A stretch of DNA of 64,000 bases from Desulfomonilaceae bacterium (lineage in GTDB: Bacteria; Desulfobacterota; Desulfomonilia; Desulfomonilales; Desulfomonilaceae): contig JBAZSD010000003.1 of the NCBI GenBank assembly GCA_041662605.1, positions 241,575 to 305,574 of the forward strand, in the 5' to 3' direction. Positions 54,313 to 63,366 of this stretch are shown here, piece after piece (within the stretch, counting starts at the first letter, position 1; each line of letters starts with the position of its first letter). Below the pieces are notes generated by a model. The model was not told the origin of the DNA. It did not search any database and saw only the letters and a program-made list of their open reading frames with translations. The translations under genes and the position numbers were made by a program.

Positions 54313-54831
54313 TCAACGAGGCTCCTTTTCAAAGCCCCTGTCGCCGTACAACCTCCGAACGATTGTGATGGCGCCGTCAGATTCTAACAGGACCTTCCTG
54401 AGGTACGGTAAATCCTGATCCAGGTCTATTTGATTTTTTCTAAGGGCGTGGCTAAGGTCTTCAACGGTCAAGAGTTCTTTGGCCAGATTTTGTTTCAAAA
54501 TTCTGCCATTTTCTACCAACACCGTAGGTTTTGCTTCCACGAGCCGTTCAAAGGTAGGGAAACTGTAGGAAAGTCTTGCGAAACACCAGTTGGCTCCAAA
54601 CATTGTGGTTGCGCCAATTAATCCGCCGCTGAGCGAGTTGTCCGCCCCTATCATAGCATTCTGCAGAACGTTCGAGATGGTCAGCCAGATAACTAGGTCA
54701 AAGGGGCCGATGGAGCCAAGTTCTCGCTTGCCGGAAAGTCGGAACGCCACCAGCAAAAATATGTAGACGCAAAGAGGTCTGACAATCTTTTCAAGGATGG
54801 GAATTTCAGGAATTAGAAAATTAGGATCCAT
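54313..54831 (-). CDS. DUF421 (YetF-like) membrane protein
   Basis: 172 residues. Membrane segments (IVRPLCVYIFLLVAFRLSG; FDLVIWLTISNVLQNAMIG; LIGATTMFGANWCFARLSY) are followed by the DUF421 cytoplasmic domain (VEAKPTVLVENGRILKQNLA, LTVEDLSHALRKNQI, LESDGAITIV). The KRELG-x-x-G-x-FDLVI signature is present. Family members have been linked to sporulation and stress, and their molecular role is unknown. Shorter than the 220-residue average because the C-terminus ends early. Confidence 0.87.
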   Translation of the reverse strand: MDPNFLIPEIPILEKIVRPLCVYIFLLVAFRLSGKRELGSIGPFDLVIWLTISNVLQNAMIGADNSLSGGLIGATTMFGANWCFARLSYSFPTFERLVEAKPTVLVENGRILKQNLAKELLTVEDLSHALRKNQIDLDQDLPYLRKVLLESDGAITIVRRLYGDRGFEKEPR

Positions 54832-55133
54832 ACCTTTGCCTCCAGAACAACATATTGGTCAGTGCAATTCGCAACAATAATTACGCCACTATGCTATATA
54901 TTTGCATCCACGCGCCAATACGGCGATGCGTCGAGACCAGTACAGGAAGATCGGATTTCTACGGGTTCCTATAAAGGTCCGATCCGGTGAGTTGTTGTGG
55001 GAGAGTGATAAGAATCCAGGAATTCGCCACAGCGCTGAGACCAGGTTAGGGCGCAAGATATACCAAAGCTTTCAGCGGGAATATCTTAATAATCAATCCT
55101 CTCGATGGCAAACGATGGTGGGGAAGAAACTAC
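54832..55133. other. 302-base gap
   Basis: Contains the upstream region of the DUF421 gene. A plus-strand frame at 54902-55147 has no start signal or recognisable product. Nothing else seen. Confidence 0.4.
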
Positions 55134-55415
55134 TCACTTTCCTGTAGTTTCAAGTCCAGCAGTAATCACAGAACAAGTTGTTAATATTGCCTTTTCTGTA
55201 TCTTCATTACCATTAAAAGCGATATTAAATGTTGCCTTACCAATGAGGATTAGCTTTTTGTCATAATCAATCATATCTATCTTGGGTATTGCTTTTTTAT
55301 CTGACACATCTACCTTCCATTGTTTTTCTTTATCCCATTCAGGGCGCATCTCACGGACAGATGCTTCAATTTTCCCCAAATATGATTCAAAAGTATCGCC
55401 TTCTGTTTTAAGCAT
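55134..55415 (-). CDS. Hypothetical 93-residue protein
   Basis: I place the start at the ATG at 55415, 5 bases after CGGAGG; a codon at 55445 lies before this site. The protein (MLKTEGDTFESYLGKIEASV) is acidic, alpha/beta by appearance, with KIDMIDYDKKLILIGKATFN near the middle. I recognise no family. Single gene between DUF421 and a decayed sensor fragment. Confidence 0.6.
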   Translation of the reverse strand: MLKTEGDTFESYLGKIEASVREMRPEWDKEKQWKVDVSDKKAIPKIDMIDYDKKLILIGKATFNIAFNGNEDTEKAILTTCSVITAGLETTGK

Positions 55416-55522
55416 TTTATCCTCCGTATGTACTGTTCCAGACAATTCTACAGGAAAAAGCTGTTAGTTTCCATGTCACTATTCGTAATGTGGCGGAGCA
55501 ATTGAGCAATGAAAAAATCGCC

Positions 55523-55672
55523 TTAGTTTTGAAACAAGTCAGGAAACATTTTTTGAGCGCAGTCCGGACAAATGCCATGCCTGAATCCGGCTTCTTAGTG
55601 CTCGCTTATGTATCTTTCCACTTGGTTCCAATAGCCCTTGTCATCTCGTGTCGTCTAGCAGGAAGCGCAAAT
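55523..55672 (-). pseudogene. C-terminal remnant of a PAS/GAF-type signalling protein
   Basis: The frame reads ICASC-stop-TTRDDKGYWNQVERYISEH-stop-EAGFRHGICPDCAQK MFPDL. This matches the tail ICxSCKKIRDDxGYWNQxExYI...HGICPDC found at the end of many PAS or GAF sensor and response-regulator proteins of deltaproteobacteria. TAG replaces a Lys codon and TAA a Ser codon. Nothing intact lies upstream, so it is a relic. Confidence 0.72.
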
Positions 55673-55865
55673 GTGAAGAAATCCAGTGTCCCGGGCTGTC
55701 TTATAAATTGTAATTGCCCTGGAATGCAGCCTCAGAACTTCCGCTGGTTCTTTAAGTCAATATTCGAGAACCCTCATCCTGGCAAGCACGACAGAAGTCA
55801 GAATTAAACAACTTTATACAGCAAGCATTCTCGATTCGCCAATGATGATGTACCATCGTAGCTAT

Positions 55866-56516
55866 TCAGCCCGTCTCCTGCGCCCCTCGACTCCCACGGA
55901 ACAAAAAGGTCAACACAAACCCCACCAGAAATCCGCCCATGTGCGCCATGTAAGCGACGCCACCCGTCTGCGCTGTGTTGGCAATGGAACCGATGCCGCT
56001 AAAAAACTGCAGAACGATCCAGACTCCAATGACTATCAGCGCTGGCACTTGAATCACTTGTTGGCCCTGCAATACTTTGACCTTTCCGTGTGGGAACAGC
56101 AAAATATAAGCGCCGAGCACGCCCGCAATCGCCCCCGATGCTCCCAAAGTCGGCACGTTTGATCCGGAGCTAAACGCCAACTGTGCAAAAGTTGCCGCAA
56201 GCCCACAGAGTAGGTAGAAGATTGCGAACTTGATGTGCCCGAAACGGTCTTCGACATTGTCACCGAAGATCCACAAATAAAGCATGTTGCCTCCCAGGTG
56301 AACCCACCCGGCATGCATGAACATGGAAGTGAACAGCGTCAAAAGATCGCCGAAGGGATCGGCAAGGAAACGGCGAGGAACGAAAGCCCACATCCCAATA
56401 AAGGTGTCACCGCCACTCTGCTCTACAAAGAAAAATAAGACGTTCAGAGCGATCAACGCATACGTGACCAGAGGAATAGTTCTGCGAGAGGTATCATCAT
56501 CACCGATTGGGAACAT
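55866..56516 (-). CDS. Rhomboid-family intramembrane serine protease
   Basis: 216 residues, six predicted helices. The nucleophile is in TLGASGAIAGVLGAY and the partner His in AHMGGFLVGFVLTF; the MFMHAGWVHLGGNMLYLWIF segment carries the conserved HxxxN region. Rhomboids cut single-pass membrane proteins inside the inner membrane. It starts at an ATG at 56516 and stands alone. Confidence 0.94.
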   Translation of the reverse strand: MFPIGDDDTSRRTIPLVTYALIALNVLFFFVEQSGGDTFIGMWAFVPRRFLADPFGDLLTLFTSMFMHAGWVHLGGNMLYLWIFGDNVEDRFGHIKFAIFYLLCGLAATFAQLAFSSGSNVPTLGASGAIAGVLGAYILLFPHGKVKVLQGQQVIQVPALIVIGVWIVLQFFSGIGSIANTAQTGGVAYMAHMGGFLVGFVLTFLFRGSRGAQETG

Positions 56517-56883
56517 AAGATTTATCCTTTTTTACACGCAATTATGCAGGGGTCTTGACATTTCGGGGCATGGTTCCCTGGATCTCGAAAAGGCCCCGTA
56601 TCCATTCCCCAAACGGCCGGCAAAGAGGAAACCGGAGTCAGGTTGATCAAAAAGCCTGTATTTTCGTGTTTCTGAGCGTACCTTACCGAACGCGCCTGGT
56701 CAAGTGGGATGAGGGTGTGGGGGAACTCGACCAGGGTCTTGCACGACCGCGATATGCCGGTGACGACTACAAAGATCCCCCATTTTATATGTTGGCAAAT
56801 CAAATGAAGGTTCAAGCTACACAAGGTTCGGGGAAAATCCATCAACCGTGGGGTTTTTCGTAGTCCCTTATTAATAAGGGGAA
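56517..56883. other. 367-base gap
   Basis: Open frames exist on both strands (for example 56522-56887 minus), but they overlap one another, lack ribosome sites and show no domain. I see no gene or clear signal. Confidence 0.4.
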
Positions 56884-57660
56884 TCATCTGAAGAGGTTCT
56901 TCGCATAGAAAATCTCGGTCATCTCTCGCTTTAAGCTGTCCTTCACTTTCTGTCGCTCCTGCCGGTTGAGCTTCTTGGCCGTGGCCCCGAAAAGGTAGTT
57001 GTCCAGCACGAAGTCCTTGAGAACCATCTTAGTGTGAAAGAGGTTTTCCTGGGAGATATTGATGTCGACACTATCGTACCGCTTCCTGACATCTTCAGCG
57101 ATGAACTGCTGGATGGAATGGATGTCATGGTCAATGAAGAGCTTCTTCCCTTGGACGTTCCGGGTGAAGCCTCGCACTCGGTAGTCCAAGAGGACCACTT
57201 CCGAGTCGAAGGACTTGATCAGGTAGTTCAGAGATTTCAGCGGAGAAATTTTCCCGCAGGTGGAAATGTCGATATCGACTCGGAAGGTGGAAATGCCACT
57301 CGCCTTATCAGTCTCCGGATACGTGTGGGCGCAAATGTGGCTTTTGTCCAGATGGGCTAGACTGATGCCGGTCGTTGCTTCATGCGCCATCGAACCCTCG
57401 GCGATGAGGATCGCTACGCTGGCTCCCATTGGGTCGTAGTCCTGAGTGGAGACGTTGAGGATACGGGCTCTAATGATGTCTGTCACGCCTTTGAGGATAG
57501 TCTCCAGTCGCTCCGAGTTGTAAACCTCATCGATATAGGCGAGATACTCCTTGCGGTCCGCCCGGCTCTTGGCGTAGCAGATGTCGTATATGTTGAAGCT
57601 TAGGCTCTTAGTCAGGTTATTGAACCCACGGAGCCGGAGTTTCTCTCGGCGTATTCTCAT
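56884..57660 (-). CDS. speD: S-adenosylmethionine decarboxylase proenzyme (E. coli type)
   Basis: 258 residues, close to the 264 of E. coli SpeD. The self-cleavage site Ser is in LDKSHICAHTYPET, which gives the pyruvoyl group on the alpha chain. Conserved blocks: LRGFNNLTKSLSFNIYDICY and FRVDIDISTCGKISPLKSLN. It makes the aminopropyl donor for spermidine. SpeE is not in the window. Confidence 0.94.
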   Translation of the reverse strand: MRIRREKLRLRGFNNLTKSLSFNIYDICYAKSRADRKEYLAYIDEVYNSERLETILKGVTDIIRARILNVSTQDYDPMGASVAILIAEGSMAHEATTGISLAHLDKSHICAHTYPETDKASGISTFRVDIDISTCGKISPLKSLNYLIKSFDSEVVLLDYRVRGFTRNVQGKKLFIDHDIHSIQQFIAEDVRKRYDSVDINISQENLFHTKMVLKDFVLDNYLFGATAKKLNRQERQKVKDSLKREMTEIFYAKNLFR

Positions 57661-58405
57661 GTCTCCCCTCCGAGCCGTAGGCGGATCCCCATATTGTGTT
57701 CCGCTACTTTCATGGTAATTACTTCGCTACCACCCGTTTCGGAACTTGCGGACCCGTGACTAAACGTCAGGTGCTGTCTGGCACTGCGAATTGCCATCGA
57801 TTCTTCCCGTGAAAGGACCCGATGTCGGGAATTCGCAAATTTGCGCTAAATTATCAGCTCATTTGAGCATCTCTGACGCATATCTCGTCCGCATTCCCTC
57901 TGTCAAGCGCAATCCTGCGCATGACCGCTTACCCGAACACAGCGCTGTAAGGTCCAGCCAGGGGGAATGCTCAAGCCACATGAACATACCACCTTCGATC
58001 TTTATCATATACTTGATGAGTCACGTTTTTGAGTGCGATGCCTTTACACCGCTACGCTTATCCTGATTAATTTAGAGCAGCTTATACTCTTATCCAGTGT
58101 CTTTTTTATCTACCATTAATTTCTGGGATTGGTGAGAAATTAATCCCCATTCCTTGAAAAACTTTGACACCGGGAAAGGAAGATAATACCTTGGTCGTCA
58201 GTGTCGATAAATAGCTCTGGAAAAGGCTCCGAACTTTGGCCCTAAAAAAAGGCCCAGGTTTGCTGAACCCGGCTGACAGAAAGAAGTCGAAACTTATACT
58301 GTGAATCGCCCGAGATTCACGCCGAAACCCGTTATGCGTTACGAGTAGGCCCTTGCATACATGATTCGGATCGTCGCAAGATTGCGGCATAAGGAGGAAC
58401 AAAAA
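57661..58405. other. 745-base gap
   Basis: Upstream region of speD (minus) and of the small membrane gene at 58406 (plus). Open frames at 57791-58066 and 58106-58402 show no motif or start signal. I find no RNA gene. Confidence 0.4.
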
Positions 58406-58555
58406 ATGCTTTGGACCATAGTGGTAATCTTGTTGATACTTTGGCTACTAGGTTTAGTCACCTCGTACACCATGGGCGGGGTCATTCACGTTCTTTTGGT
58501 CATAGCGCTCGTGGTGATATTGATTAATCTCATTCAAGGTCGCAGGGGTCTGTAA
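58406..58555 (+). CDS. Lmo0937-family small membrane protein
   Basis: 49 residues from the ATG at 58406, behind a perfect AAGGAGG (58391-58397). Two hydrophobic helices (TIVVILLILWLLGLVTSY and VIHVLLVIALVVILINLI) flank a TMGG turn, ending in RRGL. This is the pattern of the lmo0937 family, small inner membrane proteins of unknown function often induced by stress. Confidence 0.83.
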   Translation: MLWTIVVILLILWLLGLVTSYTMGGVIHVLLVIALVVILINLIQGRRGL

Positions 58556-59076
58556 CGGCCTGGAATGCCTTTATGCGGCCATACAAGATCAAGTTCCCGC
58601 AATAGCTCAACAGGGGGGGAGTAATTAGTGAACAGAAGAAGAAACATCGACAAGCCGTAGGTTTATGCCCATTCTTGGGCTTCTCGCGGGCGAGTATTCG
58701 TATGTCTCATGCAACGCCGTGAGACATTGCGGCATGCCACACCTGCGGTAGTAGGAATCGCGGTTCCCACAAAAAGAGTGAGCAACATGAACCTGAACGT
58801 CGCAATAAAGCTGGGACTGCTTAAAATATCAGTGGGTTACAATTATCAGCAATTTTATTTTTTGAACTGCGATCTAGTTTTCTGAAAAACCTCAAAAATG
58901 TTTAGCCGTTAAAATGTTTCTAAAATCGTCAAGCTTGCGATGACACCGCCTCAGATGAAGGGCTTCATGGTGGTTGATTTTAGCAATTCCGATACGGAGA
59001 TCTTCAAGATATTTCTGGACCCCTCTAATCGAGACATCCAGTTCATACTCCCCCTAAAACTGCTTATTTCGGGCAG
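58556..59076. other. 521-base gap
   Basis: No supported gene. The right part leads into the IS630 remnant and may hold more of that element in decayed form. Confidence 0.4.
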
Positions 59077-59223
59077 ATGCCTCCTGGCATAAGAGCAACT
59101 AACTGGATTGGGGACGATTTGAGCCGATCTTTCTGTCTCCGTATTCCCCACTCCCCAGATCTTAACCCTATCGAACAACAATGTTTCATCATGAAGGGCA
59201 AACCCAGACGATCTGAAATATAG
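59077..59223 (+). pseudogene. IS630-family transposase C-terminal remnant
   Basis: The frame ends with IPHSPDLNPIEQQCFIMKG, the signature of the last catalytic block (SPDLNPIE with the final Glu) of IS630/Tc1-type DDE transposases, and then stops. The rest of the transposase is missing, so only a scar is left. Confidence 0.7.
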
Positions 59224-59321
59224 ATTTACAAAACAAAACTGTTAAAAAATTGTCGATCATGGCATGGAGCAGAAGGCAGAGATGGGAGTAATGAAGGGTT
59301 TTCAATAATAGGAGATTTGAT

Positions 59322-59510
59322 ATGGGTTACGACATCATCATAATTCTTGCCGTGCTTGTGGCAGGGGTGGGTGGTTTCATCGTTTTATCGCGTACTATCT
59401 TGAACAATTGGAAAGCAGGATCACGGGGCAAGGAAGAAGTGGATGCTCTCCAAACCAAGAAGAACCGAGAGGAAGTGGAGAGGGAACGAGAGAATGAACG
59501 AGAGAGTTAA
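59322..59510 (+). CDS. Small single-pass membrane protein
   Basis: 62 residues, ATG behind AGGAG. One N-terminal helix (IIIILAVLVAGVGGFIVL, 5-22) followed by a very charged tail (EEVERERENERES). No named family. Good start signal and composition make it credible as a small envelope protein. Confidence 0.6.
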   Translation: MGYDIIIILAVLVAGVGGFIVLSRTILNNWKAGSRGKEEVDALQTKKNREEVERERENERES

Positions 59511-59702
59511 TAAGGGATGCAAGCAAATGGCTTGAAGATGGGCATCGGAGGAATTTTGCTGTTGAAAGCCGACCGGTGGCATTTTAATGTTTCCAGTGTC
59601 ACAAAATTTAAGAGAAAAAGAAAACAGGAGTGGTTACTCAACAATCAGAAACCTACAACTTTTTCCTCTTGATCATGCAGGAAAAGGCAAAGGAGATTTC
59701 CC

Positions 59703-60152
59703 ATGAAGATTTTAGGCCTAGTGATGATGGGATTACTGCTCGTATACGCTTTCTTTGGCTTGCAAGACGTCAGGGCTGACGAAGCGGACGAGGCTTACAA
59801 AACTGGACTAAAGTATTACAACGGTGAAGGCGTCGGTCAAAATTATTCAGAGGCTATACAATGGTATTGGAAAGCCGCTGATCTGGGAAATGCCAAGGCT
59901 CAATTAAATATCGGCCTGATGTATGCTAACGGTAAAGGCGTCGCTCAAAATCTTACCGAAGCTTTAAGATGGTTTCGGAAAGCTGCTGATCAAGGTAATG
60001 CCGAAGCGGAATTAAATATCAGATCGATGAATGCTAACGGCGAAGGTGTTACTCAAAATTATCGAGAAACTGTAAAAAGGAACTATAATCCTTCAGTTCC
60101 AGTTCGACAGAATTTGAGGAAAAAAGCTGTTGGGTGCCCACGGGGGTTTTAA
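59703..60152 (+). CDS. Secreted Sel1-repeat protein, probably truncated
   Basis: 149 residues. Signal peptide (LGLVMMGLLLVYAFFGLQDV, cleavage near 25). Two full Sel1/TPR-like repeats (YYNGEGVGQNYSEAIQWYWK; MYANGKGVAQNLTEALRWFR) and a third that degrades after MNANGEGVTQNYRE. The last 25 residues (VKRNYNPSVPVRQN...) no longer look like the repeat, so a frameshift probably cut the protein short. Sel1 proteins usually mediate protein contacts. Confidence 0.72.
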   Translation: MKILGLVMMGLLLVYAFFGLQDVRADEADEAYKTGLKYYNGEGVGQNYSEAIQWYWKAADLGNAKAQLNIGLMYANGKGVAQNLTEALRWFRKAADQGNAEAELNIRSMNANGEGVTQNYRETVKRNYNPSVPVRQNLRKKAVGCPRGF

Positions 60153-60292
60153 CATGGGCCCTGGAACCTGGAGGAGAGATATGAATAGAGAGTCCAACTG
60201 ACAACGGTAGAAGGCGAGACCGTCATTTCTAGGCGAGGAAATCTTGCGGGTTTTCTGTTAAGGCGCCTGCAATCTTTTTGCAATATCACTAA

Positions 60293-60805
60293 TTGAAACT
60301 GATAAAAACGCTAACCGAAGATATAAGAAAACTAGTAGGTATGAATGATGAAGTAGTTGGTGGTCGATTTGTCGTTCATGAACACTACGCCAAGAATTTG
60401 CACTATGATTTTAGGCTTGAATTGGACGGAACACTTAAGTCCTGGGCTATTCCAAAAGGTCCATCAATGGACCCAAATATTAGACGACTAGCAATACCTG
60501 TAGAGGACCATAGTCTGTCATACATCAATTTTGAAGGAATAATCCCCAAAGGGAGCTACGGTGCTGGCCTCGTTAGTATTTGGGACAAGGGAATTTTTGA
60601 TTTAATTAGTAGAACTAAGTCTAAGACAGTGGTATTTCTCCGTGGGTCAAAACTTAAAGGTGAATTTTCAATAAAACAATTTGGTAAAAGCTGTGTTATG
60701 GCGAAATCGTTTGATGATTATGCTAAGCCTGCCTGGAAAATTTCTCCCAATATATCAAAAAAAGACGCTTCAGAGAAAATAACAGCGTTTAATTCAAAAA
60801 GTTGA
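60293..60805 (+). CDS. Stand-alone LigD-type 3'-phosphoesterase domain protein
   Basis: 170 residues from TTG 60293; the ATG at 60341 is an alternative start. The catalytic region FVVHEHYAKNLHYDFRLEL and the blocks LKSWAIPKGPS, RLAIPVEDHSLSY and EGIIPKGSYGAG match the PE domain of DNA ligase D, which trims 3' ends in non-homologous end joining. No ligase or polymerase domain is fused and no Ku gene is nearby. It is AT-rich relative to its neighbours and convergent with the next gene (12-base overlap). Confidence 0.88.
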   Translation: MKLIKTLTEDIRKLVGMNDEVVGGRFVVHEHYAKNLHYDFRLELDGTLKSWAIPKGPSMDPNIRRLAIPVEDHSLSYINFEGIIPKGSYGAGLVSIWDKGIFDLISRTKSKTVVFLRGSKLKGEFSIKQFGKSCVMAKSFDDYAKPAWKISPNISKKDASEKITAFNSKS

Positions 60806-61750
60806 GTTCAAAAGGAATTCCGCGGCGTCACGTGAGGAGTTGGTGACAAAAACGTATTTCGCAAAGTCTACCGCCTTGAAGAGGCCATGGAGTAAGGGAA
60901 TCGCGGGGAGTTGCCGCTGCCAGTGTTCGGAGCCGAGGAACACCATCGGACTAAAGCGGTTCTGCACGCTTCGGTAGTAGTTCTGTTCGGCGTCCTGGAA
61001 GATCTCTTGAACAGTGCCTGCGCGTCCTTCAGCATAGACCACCCCCGCTGTACAAATGGTGACAAGTCCATCTTCACGGATGCTGTTCTGGAAGTACTTC
61101 GCGATTGCGGTAGCGAAGGGAGTGAAGGCTTCATATCCATAGTACCAGGTCGGCAGTGCGAGACTGGGCCCGGCCGTACTGCCCAGATTTCGGTGGATTT
61201 GAATAGCCGGTAGCCACCAGGCGTGAAGGGCGTCACGAAGGGCAGGGTCGAAGACCCCGGAGGGTGAGACGAGGTTGTTCAGCCCGATCGGCAGGGAGGG
61301 TATCACTGACAGCCGATTGAGCGCCCCCTCGAAATCAGAATCAGTCGAGTTTTGAAACGTGGCGCCAAGATGAGCTGCCTCCATAGCGCCGGGACCGCCC
61401 CCGGTAACGATGAGGACTTGGTTTTGCGCCAGCGTCCGTGCCAACTGAGATACTTGACGGTAGGGTTGGCTACCGCGATCCATCTCGTGACCTCCAGCGA
61501 TACCCACTATTTTGTTCCACTGCGTCTGAAAGGTCGCTCTTGCCTGGTTGATGAAGCAGTCGTGAAGAGCCTCCATCATGCTTGTAAAGGGTGAATAGAG
61601 TTCGCCCCTCCCCTCGGTTACGAAGAATTGGTAGGTGCGTAGATCGGGAGTGCTCTCGAGACTTGATGGGTTAGAATCCTCGAAGCCCTGAAGCAGCTCT
61701 TCGGGAGAGTAAAGACCGGAGCGGATGGGCTGGAAGGGTAGTGCAGTCAT
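60794..61750 (-). CDS. LOG-family Rossmann nucleotide-binding protein
   Basis: 318 residues, longer than the usual 190. The core shows VGIAGGHEMDRGS, VLIVTGGGPGAMEAAHLGA and a PGGxGTxxE-like motif in the form EGRAGTVQEIFQDAE, where the second Gly of the PGG is changed. LOG proteins are cytokinin-activating phosphoribohydrolases or related nucleotide-binding proteins; the extended N-terminus suggests the longer LOG-like subgroup of unknown substrate. Single gene. Confidence 0.8.
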   Translation of the reverse strand: MTALPFQPIRSGLYSPEELLQGFEDSNPSSLESTPDLRTYQFFVTEGRGELYSPFTSMMEALHDCFINQARATFQTQWNKIVGIAGGHEMDRGSQPYRQVSQLARTLAQNQVLIVTGGGPGAMEAAHLGATFQNSTDSDFEGALNRLSVIPSLPIGLNNLVSPSGVFDPALRDALHAWWLPAIQIHRNLGSTAGPSLALPTWYYGYEAFTPFATAIAKYFQNSIREDGLVTICTAGVVYAEGRAGTVQEIFQDAEQNYYRSVQNRFSPMVFLGSEHWQRQLPAIPLLHGLFKAVDFAKYVFVTNSSRDAAEFLLNSTF

Positions 61751-62057
61751 TTCGAGGTTCGCCTTTCTCTTTGGGTGAAGGTCGGAGAAATGAAGAGCCG
61801 CCTAACGCACAGGCGCCACGTGCGAGCGACCGAGGCAGCGACGATGCCACGTTTTTCCCTTCATTAAGCAGTATCATTTTTTTGTTGGTTGGTGGAATAT
61901 TTTAATAGCTGTTTTGTGGGCATTGTGGCTTGTTGAGCGAGTTTGAGTAATTTAGTCGTCTAGTGGGGCATCGTGGATGATATCCTACTTTGGGGCTTCA
62001 GCCATCGATTTTCAGATTACTCCTGAAATTCCGATGGCCTTGGCTTGACCAATATTT
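61751..62057. other. 307-base gap
   Basis: Holds the upstream region of the LOG-family gene. Short frames here have no motif or ribosome site. No terminator stands out after the GvpC-like stop at 62058. Confidence 0.4.
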
Positions 62058-62942
62058 TTATTTCTTGTCTTTTTTAATGCCCGTCAATAATTGCGGTTGA
62101 GCTTTAGATCTCTCAGCCTCTGCTCTTGATTTTGCATCTTCCAAGGCTTTGGCTTTCTGTTCGGCTTCCAAACAGAACTTCTTTTCCTGTTCCGCCTTTT
62201 CCCGCTGTTCAGCCATTAACTTGGCTTTGCGTCCCTCAGGGAAAAGGCCCGCCCACGCGGCCCGGGCGCCCGATAAATCATGGACGTTAGCCTTCCTCAT
62301 CGTGCCGACGCTGTCTTCCAATTCGTTTACGAACTTGTTCCTGTCGGCCTTCGTCATCTTGCCCATTTTTATGTGTTCGGCAATGTTAACTTTTCTCGTG
62401 GCGTTGACATCGTCGTCCAACTTGTTTACGAAGTTTTGCCTGTCCGCCATGGTTATCTTAGCCATTTTTGTGTGTTCGGCCCTGAACCCGTCCATCATCA
62501 CTTTCGTTTCTTTGTTCTTCGCGTTGACAAACTGGGTTACGTCAGCGACGAAAATGGCGTTTTCTCGCTTCGTGGCGGCGCCCATCGCCTTTAGGTCCTT
62601 CTTATAACCAGTAAGGAGACCGGATACATGGTTACCCACGTCTGAAACGAACTTAACGTTTGCCTTTTTAGTATTGGCAGCCATTTCAGCATGGCTTTTG
62701 TCGAAGGCGTTCAGGAGACCACCAACTTCGGCATCTAGAGTTGATACGAATTTTACTCGATAGGCCTTGGTCCGATCAGCCATAATTTTATGGTCCTGCC
62801 TGAAACCGCCTCGCATAACGGAAACCTCAGTTTTTATTTCCTTGGTTTCCTTGTTGAGCTGAGATTCGAAAACCTTCCGAGAGTCTCGCAAGGCCTCAAT
62901 CTCTCCGCACAATCTGGAGATGTCATCAGTCAAGTTACCCAT
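62058..62942 (-). CDS. GvpC-like repeat protein of the gas vesicle locus
   Basis: 294 residues, ATG behind GAGGA. After a coiled N-terminus, residues 47 to about 215 consist of five repeats of about 33 residues with the pattern F-x3-H-x2-M-x3-T-x6-FV-x2-L: FRQDHKIMADRTKAYRVKFV, FDKSHAEMAANTKKANVKFV, YKKDLKAMGAATKRENAIFV, FRAEHTKMAKITMADRQNFV, and AEHIKMGKMTKADRNKFV; the third has an extra heptad. The 33-residue period is that of cyanobacterial GvpC, the outer stiffening protein of gas vesicles. It is transcribed with gvpA 205 bases upstream. The tail is Lys/Glu/Ala-rich. Confidence 0.7.
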   Translation of the reverse strand: MGNLTDDISRLCGEIEALRDSRKVFESQLNKETKEIKTEVSVMRGGFRQDHKIMADRTKAYRVKFVSTLDAEVGGLLNAFDKSHAEMAANTKKANVKFVSDVGNHVSGLLTGYKKDLKAMGAATKRENAIFVADVTQFVNAKNKETKVMMDGFRAEHTKMAKITMADRQNFVNKLDDDVNATRKVNIAEHIKMGKMTKADRNKFVNELEDSVGTMRKANVHDLSGARAAWAGLFPEGRKAKLMAEQREKAEQEKKFCLEAEQKAKALEDAKSRAEAERSKAQPQLLTGIKKDKK

Positions 62943-63147
62943 TGTTCCTCGTCAGTTTTTTCTCCGTGATGTGTAGCGAGGCGTCATCTCGCACATCCGG
63001 CGAAAGTCCGTTAAGTAATTAACCCGACTGACTTACCAACTCTTAGGGTATCCGATAAGTTATGTCGGGTTTCGCCGGACCCAGAAGCTATGGGGTGTAC
63101 CTAGAGTAGATCCCCCCATAGCCGTTGGGATGTTAGTAGCAGACGCC

Positions 63148-63366
63148 TCACGCAGGAGCAGCGGCGCTGGCTGTGAGGCCAATGGCTTCGGCGTATTTCA
63201 GATAGGTCTCGACTGAGGCTATGACTACCCTAGCCTCTACTGTAAGCAGTTCGATACCGACCAATGAGACTTTCACCCACGCATCAATCACAATACCTTT
63301 GTCCAGGATCCTGTCTACAACCTCAGCGAGGCTGGAAGAATCAGTCGATTTTGCTATCTTAGCCAT
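63148..63366 (-). CDS. gvpA: Gas vesicle structural protein GvpA
   Basis: 72 residues, the normal GvpA size, ATG behind GGAG. The core SLAEVVDRILDKGIVIDAWV followed by KVSLVGIELLTVEARVVIAS and VETYLKYAEAIGL is diagnostic. GvpA forms the ribs of the gas vesicle wall. No other gvp genes (F/L, N, K, G, S) are in the window; they may lie elsewhere. The GvpC-like gene follows on the same strand. Confidence 0.95.
   Translation of the reverse strand: MAKIAKSTDSSSLAEVVDRILDKGIVIDAWVKVSLVGIELLTVEARVVIASVETYLKYAEAIGLTASAAAPA

Noticed and set aside
55842..56162. Plus-strand frame opposite the rhomboid gene
   Set aside because: It overlaps a complete rhomboid protease with catalytic Ser and His and has no recognisable product.
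62149..62607. Plus-strand frames opposite the GvpC-like gene
   Set aside because: They are mirror images of the repeats; the minus frame has the ribosome site, the gvpA neighbour and the periodic motif.
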